The position numbers and the translations under genes were made by a program. A model generated the notes under the pieces. That model saw only the letters and a program-made list of their open reading frames with translations, was not told the origin of the DNA and searched no databases. 64,000 nucleotides of DNA from an uncultured Lachnospiraceae bacterium (GTDB taxonomy: Bacteria > Bacillota > Clostridia > Lachnospirales > Lachnospiraceae), in contig OMTX01000052.1 of the NCBI GenBank assembly GCA_900314085.1, positions 1-64,000 on the forward strand, read 5' to 3'. Positions 59,907 through 64,000 of this stretch are shown here, in pieces; within the stretch, counting starts at the first letter, position 1; every line of letters starts with the position of its first letter.

Positions 59907-60692
59907 TTACGAATCTTGCCCGGAATCAGCCGGTATTCCCGGTGCATTCAGGGCATCCGTGCTCTTGTGCTTTCTCTTCCGCTTTTTCTTTTCCGGCGGC
60001 TTTTCGGCGAGGTACTTCTCATAAAGATCCGGTCGTCGCTCGGCTGTCCGCTTCTCAGCCTCTTCGAGGCGATAGCGGTCCACTGCCCCGTGGTCTCCGG
60101 AAAGAATGATGTCGGGCACCGCATGCCCCATCCAGACCTCCGGCCGCGAATACTGAGGATATTCGAGAAGGTTGCCCTCAAAGGACTCCTCTCCGGCGCT
60201 GTCATCATTATGAAGAACGCCGGGCACCAGCCGGCTGACGCAGTCGATGAAGCAGAGAGCCGGCAGCTCCCCGCCTGTCAGGACGAAATCCCCAAGGGAG
60301 ACCTCGTCCGGTCCGATTTCCTCAATCACGCGCTCATCGATGCCTTCATAGTGCCCGCAAAGAAGAATAATATCCTCAAAGACCGCGTACTCCTTGGCCA
60401 TCTTTTGATCAAAGGTCTTCCCCTGGGCCGTCAGGAAAACGCAGGCCGTGTTTTCCCCGCAGTGCTTCCGGACATCAGTGTAGCAGTCGTAGACCGGCTG
60501 AGCCTTCATGACCATGCCGGGGCCGCCCCCGTAAGGGTAGTCATCGACCTTGCCATGGGGATCATCTGTGTAATCGCGGATATTGACAGGGGTTACTGAA
60601 ATAAGCCCCTTTTTCTCCGCCCGTCCAAGGATGGAGGTGCCTGCGACGCTTTCGATCATCTCAGGAAACAAAGTAAGCACGTGAAAGTTCAT
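59907..60692 (-). CDS. trmD: tRNA (guanine37-N1)-methyltransferase
   Basis: TrmD methylates G37 of tRNAs to prevent frameshifting. From MNFHVLTLFPEMIES it has 261 residues. The SAM trefoil-knot region includes LLCGHYEGIDERV and SLGDFVLTGGELPA. The last 28 residues (PPEKKKRKRKHKS... and an acidic end) extend past the usual C-terminus and look disordered. I chose ATG 60692, with AGGAAGGAGGG upstream. It is followed by the rplS promoter. Confidence 0.96.
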   Translation of the reverse strand: MNFHVLTLFPEMIESVAGTSILGRAEKKGLISVTPVNIRDYTDDPHGKVDDYPYGGGPGMVMKAQPVYDCYTDVRKHCGENTACVFLTAQGKTFDQKMAKEYAVFEDIILLCGHYEGIDERVIEEIGPDEVSLGDFVLTGGELPALCFIDCVSRLVPGVLHNDDSAGEESFEGNLLEYPQYSRPEVWMGHAVPDIILSGDHGAVDRYRLEEAEKRTAERRPDLYEKYLAEKPPEKKKRKRKHKSTDALNAPGIPADSGQDS

Positions 60693-60784
60693 GTTTTCCC
60701 TCCTTCCTGAAATAGCCAACGGTCACCCGCCATTTCATGCCCGGTTGCCCGGCTTCCGCTCCAATAAACACAGCAATTGTTGAA

Positions 60785-61282
60785 TCACATCCCGTCAATG
60801 AGGCGCACTGTCATGACGCCTCCTGCCGTATCCACGGACTTCACGAACTCCTTCACCGCAGGAATCAGGTGCTCAGTGTCCCCTTTTACGACGTAGACAT
60901 CGTTTGCCCCGGTCTCCATGACCTCGGAGAGCTTCCCGACAGGCGTTCCGTCTTCCGCCACGACATCCATTCCGATGAGGTCCGGCACATAATACTCGCC
61001 ATCATCCAGGGGAATCGCGTGCTCGCGATCGACATAGAGGACAGCATTTGTATAGGTCTGGGCTGCTTCCACCGTATCGACGCCGTCAAGCGCCAGCAGT
61101 ACCATATTTTTCTGAAGGCGGGCAGACCGCACCTTCATCTCCGTCTTCACGGAATTTCTTTCCACGAAGACGGTTTTCAAGGTAAGAAAACGATGCGCAT
61201 CCTCCGTCACCGGAAAGACGCGCATCTCACCTTTCAGTCCGTGGGGCTTTGTAACAACCCCGATTCTGAAATAATCCGTCAT
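60785..61282 (-). CDS. rimM: 16S rRNA processing protein RimM
   Basis: RimM assists maturation of the 30S head. It has 165 residues: an N-terminal beta-barrel (FRIGVVTKPHGLKGEMRVFPVTED) and a C-terminal PRC-barrel (YYVPDLIGMDVVAEDG). It starts 5 bases after the khpA stop, so the two are probably translationally coupled. It is followed by trmD. Confidence 0.96.
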   Translation of the reverse strand: MTDYFRIGVVTKPHGLKGEMRVFPVTEDAHRFLTLKTVFVERNSVKTEMKVRSARLQKNMVLLALDGVDTVEAAQTYTNAVLYVDREHAIPLDDGEYYVPDLIGMDVVAEDGTPVGKLSEVMETGANDVYVVKGDTEHLIPAVKEFVKSVDTAGGVMTVRLIDGM

Positions 61283-61287
61283 AGCGT

Positions 61288-61518
61288 TCAGTCGTCAATA
61301 TCCACAAGGACCTTTAAGTCCTCGCGCATCGCGGCCGCCTTGACAACAGCGCGGATGGACTTGGCAATACGTCCCTGCTTGCCGATGACCTTGCCCATGT
61401 CGGACTTGGCAACGGACAGGCGAACCACAAGAGTTTTTCCGCTCTGTTCCTCTGTGACCTTCACTTCCTCGGGATGATCCACAAGGGCTTTGGCAATGAC
61501 TTCAACCAGCTCTTTCAT
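61288..61518 (-). CDS. khpA: KH-domain RNA-binding protein KhpA
   Basis: KhpA is a small RNA-binding protein that partners with KhpB (Jag) in cell-shape and division control. It has 76 residues with a single type II KH domain; VIGKQGRIAKSIR is the GxxG loop. It lies between rpsP and rimM, the standard order. A hairpin in front of it may lower its expression relative to rpsP. Confidence 0.94.
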   Translation of the reverse strand: MKELVEVIAKALVDHPEEVKVTEEQSGKTLVVRLSVAKSDMGKVIGKQGRIAKSIRAVVKAAAMREDLKVLVDIDD

Positions 61519-61540
61519 ATCTTTCCCGCCTTTCTATCAA

Positions 61541-61568
61541 AAAGTAATTGTTCGACAATAATTACTTT
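61541..61568 (-). terminator. Attenuator-like hairpin between rpsP and khpA
   Basis: On the minus strand AAAGTAATTATTGT pairs with ACAATTACTTT (one bulge) around CGA and is followed by TTGATAG. The stem overlaps the rpsP stop codon. It looks like a partial terminator setting the rpsP:khpA ratio. Confidence 0.6.
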
Positions 61569-61807
61569 TCAATAATTCCGGCGTTCTTGAAGAGACGGTT
61601 GACAACCTCGGTGGGACGGGCGCCGTTGGCAAGCCACTTCTTGGCTTCTTCTTCGTTTACCTTGACCTCGGCAGGCTCAACCATGGGGTTGTAAGTGCCG
61701 ATCTCAGCGATGAAACGGCCGTTTCTCGGGGAACGCTCGTCAGCGACGATGATACGATAGAAGGGGTTCTTCTTCTTGCCGATTCTTCTGAGTCTGATCT
61801 TTACCAT
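61562..61807 (-). CDS. rpsP: 30S ribosomal protein S16
   Basis: S16 is an early-binding 30S protein. It has 81 residues starting [30 protein letters not shown], a textbook match. A good AGG-rich site (TTGGAGG) precedes the ATG. It follows ffh by 125 bases; that gap has an AGGCG/CGCCT hairpin and a TATATTATTCAT motif copy that could include a -10 box. Confidence 0.98.
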   Translation of the reverse strand: MVKIRLRRIGKKKNPFYRIIVADERSPRNGRFIAEIGTYNPMVEPAEVKVNEEEAKKWLANGARPTEVVNRLFKNAGIIEK

Positions 61808-61894
61808 TTCTTTTTTCCTCCAAGAAAAATTAATGTATCATAGGCGTTTCGCCTGTGACTGCTCTATCTACAAAGCCAAAAGGCATTTGTATAC

Positions 61895-61905
61895 ATGAAT
61901 AATAT
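61895..61905 (+). repeat. ATGAATAATAT motif copy, between ffh and rpsP
   Basis: An exact copy, reading TATATTATTCAT in gene direction, 88 bases before the rpsP start. Confidence 0.8.
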
Positions 61906-61932
61906 AAAGCGCGGTCTGTTCAAAGGGGCGCG

Positions 61933-63294
<1,362 letters not shown>

Positions 63295-63390
63295 CGGCTG
63301 CTGCTCTTTCTAAGAATAATGCAGATTCAGGACACCCCCGGGCAGGCAAAAGAGGCAGGACATCACACAATAATTCCTGCGGCAAACACC

Positions 63391-63723
63391 CTACAGTTCC
63401 CGGAGAATATCCTTTGCCAATGTGTGGATGCGCTTCATGTCCGCGCTGTCTGCCGCCGCAGAGAGCTTCTCAATCTCCCCCGCCTGCTCCTTCACGGAGA
63501 GGAAGCGGTGGACGAGTCCGAGCTTTTCCTCGTAGCCGCTTAAGGCCGCATTGCAGCGTTTGACCAGGTCAAAAACGGACTGGCGGGAAACGCCCCGCTC
63601 CTCAGCAATCTCATTTAAGGAGAGGTCTTCGTTCACGTACTCTTCGTAGATTTCCCGCCGGTGCTCGTTCAAAAGCTCCCCGTAGAAATCAAAGAGATAG
63701 CCCTGGTAAATCCTGTCGTCCAT
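63391..63723 (-). CDS. ylxM: YlxM-like SRP-associated helix-turn-helix protein
   Basis: YlxM is a small HTH protein encoded before ffh and thought to modulate the SRP. It has 110 residues from MDDRIYQGYLFDFYGELL, with NEIAEERGVSRQSVFDLVKR as the HTH. I chose ATG 63723 because the consensus promoter at 63734-63762 overlaps the upstream part of the frame. With the -10 only 10 bases before this ATG, the mRNA would be nearly leaderless and has no ribosome site. Confidence 0.9.
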   Translation of the reverse strand: MDDRIYQGYLFDFYGELLNEHRREIYEEYVNEDLSLNEIAEERGVSRQSVFDLVKRCNAALSGYEEKLGLVHRFLSVKEQAGEIEKLSAAADSADMKRIHTLAKDILREL

Positions 63724-63733
63724 AACATTCGCC

Positions 63734-63762
63734 ATTATAGGCATCCGCTGCTCCACTGTCAA
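63734..63762 (-). promoter_or_regulatory. Consensus promoter of ylxM-ffh
   Basis: The minus strand has -35 TTGACA (63757-63762), a 17-base spacer and -10 TATAAT (63734-63739): perfect sigma-70-type boxes. The predicted transcription start is at about 63727, only a few bases before the ylxM ATG at 63723. Confidence 0.9.
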
Positions 63763-63779
63763 GACTTTTTTCTTGACAG
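63756..63779. promoter_or_regulatory. Inverted repeat over the ylxM-ffh -35 box
   Basis: CTGTCAAGA and TCTTGACAG are perfect 9-bp inverted copies with a 6-base spacer. The half-site GTCAAGA/TCTTGAC also forms the inverted repeat at the yceD operon promoter (22761-22812). Confidence 0.65.
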
Positions 63780-63804
63780 AATCTCTAAAAAATTCTCATT
63801 CATC

Positions 63805-63896
63805 CTTTGTCCCCCCCTGAATTCAGAAAAAACAGGGGACAAAGTAATTGTATGAAGCATTTCTGCCCACCGAGTCCTCTGAAACGGGGGACAAAG
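63805..63896. repeat. GGGGACAAAG repeat cluster (REP-like)
   Basis: CTTTGTCCCC (63805-63814) and GGGGACAAAG (63835-63844) form a hairpin, and a third copy, GGGGGACAAAG, follows at 63886-63896 in the direct sense. This resembles the GGGGAC palindrome at 33361-33397. No gene is present in this stretch. Confidence 0.65.
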
Positions 63897-63949
63897 TTCA
63901 AAAATGCATGATTCTGCCAACCCCGGAGCCTCCCGGTACAGCCGCGCGT

Positions 63950-64000
63950 TCACCCCGTCATCGCGTCGAGGATGGCCGCCCGCTCTTCAATAATGGCCCG
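63950..64000 (-). CDS. Possible C-terminal end of a gene beyond the window
   Basis: An open frame enters from the right edge and ends in TGA, giving RAIIEERAAILDAMTG as the last 16 residues. The composition is protein-like and the direction agrees with the neighbours, but the piece is too short to identify. Confidence 0.4.
   Translation of the reverse strand, partial: RAIIEERAAILDAMTG

Overview
The window looks like core chromosome of a motile, anaerobic, moderately high-GC member of the Clostridia, most likely Lachnospiraceae. The evidence is the combination of a Na+-pumping biotin decarboxylase operon, purine synthesis with AICAR formyltransferase and a PurO-type IMP cyclohydrolase as two genes, a CIRCE-controlled groESL operon, and the Firmicutes order ylxM-ffh-rpsP-khpA-rimM-trmD-rplS-lepB-rbgA-rnhB-ylqG-ylqH-yraN. 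I see no rRNA, tRNA, prophage, IS transposase or CRISPR array. Nearly all genes lie on the minus strand; the one clear exception is tmcAL (24.1-25.6 kb).

Layout from left to right. 0-4.8 kb holds mglBAC, a galactose/methyl-galactoside ABC importer whose permease has an unusual 220-residue cytoplasmic extension. 4.8-5.2 kb is a gene-free stretch with a strongly structured block. 5.2-7.2 kb is groES-groEL. 7.3-14.8 kb has a DUF308-like membrane protein, a HAD phosphatase, topoisomerase IV (parE-parC) and threonine dehydratase. 14.9-22.8 kb is a housekeeping operon: yceD-rpmF-plsX-acpP-rnc-smc-ftsY. Then come ackA, tmcAL and the purine pair (22.9-27.6 kb). 27.7-32.6 kb has a FliD-like protein and a four-gene surface-glycan cluster. 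32.6-34.9 kb holds ung, hisF and hisH. 34.9-42.2 kb has a large acidic membrane protein of unknown role, cheV, a lipoprotein, a two-component system and a small membrane protein. 42.4-47.6 kb is the Na+ decarboxylase/transcarboxylase operon. 47.9-53.9 kb has scpB, scpA, a PRTase homologue, gpsA, plsY, der and yraN. 54-63.8 kb is the flagellar ylqG/ylqH pair followed by the signal peptidase, ribosome and SRP genes.

Functionally the window links sugar uptake, fermentation (ackA, Na+ decarboxylase), phospholipid synthesis (plsX, acpP, gpsA, plsY), chromosome segregation (smc, scpA, scpB, parEC), membrane targeting (ffh, ftsY, two lepB) and ribosome assembly (rbgA, der, rimM, rnc).

The most unusual signals are not genes. 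An 11-bp sequence, ATGAMTAATAT, occurs nine times, nearly always at gene borders. A 13-14 bp repeat occurs three times at an exact 53-bp period upstream of the decarboxylase operon. A block downstream of groEL can fold into a hairpin plus a three-way junction. Two housekeeping promoters have inverted repeats over their -35 boxes, and ylxM appears to be translated from an almost leaderless mRNA. None of the repeat or structure observations could be tested against other genomes here.
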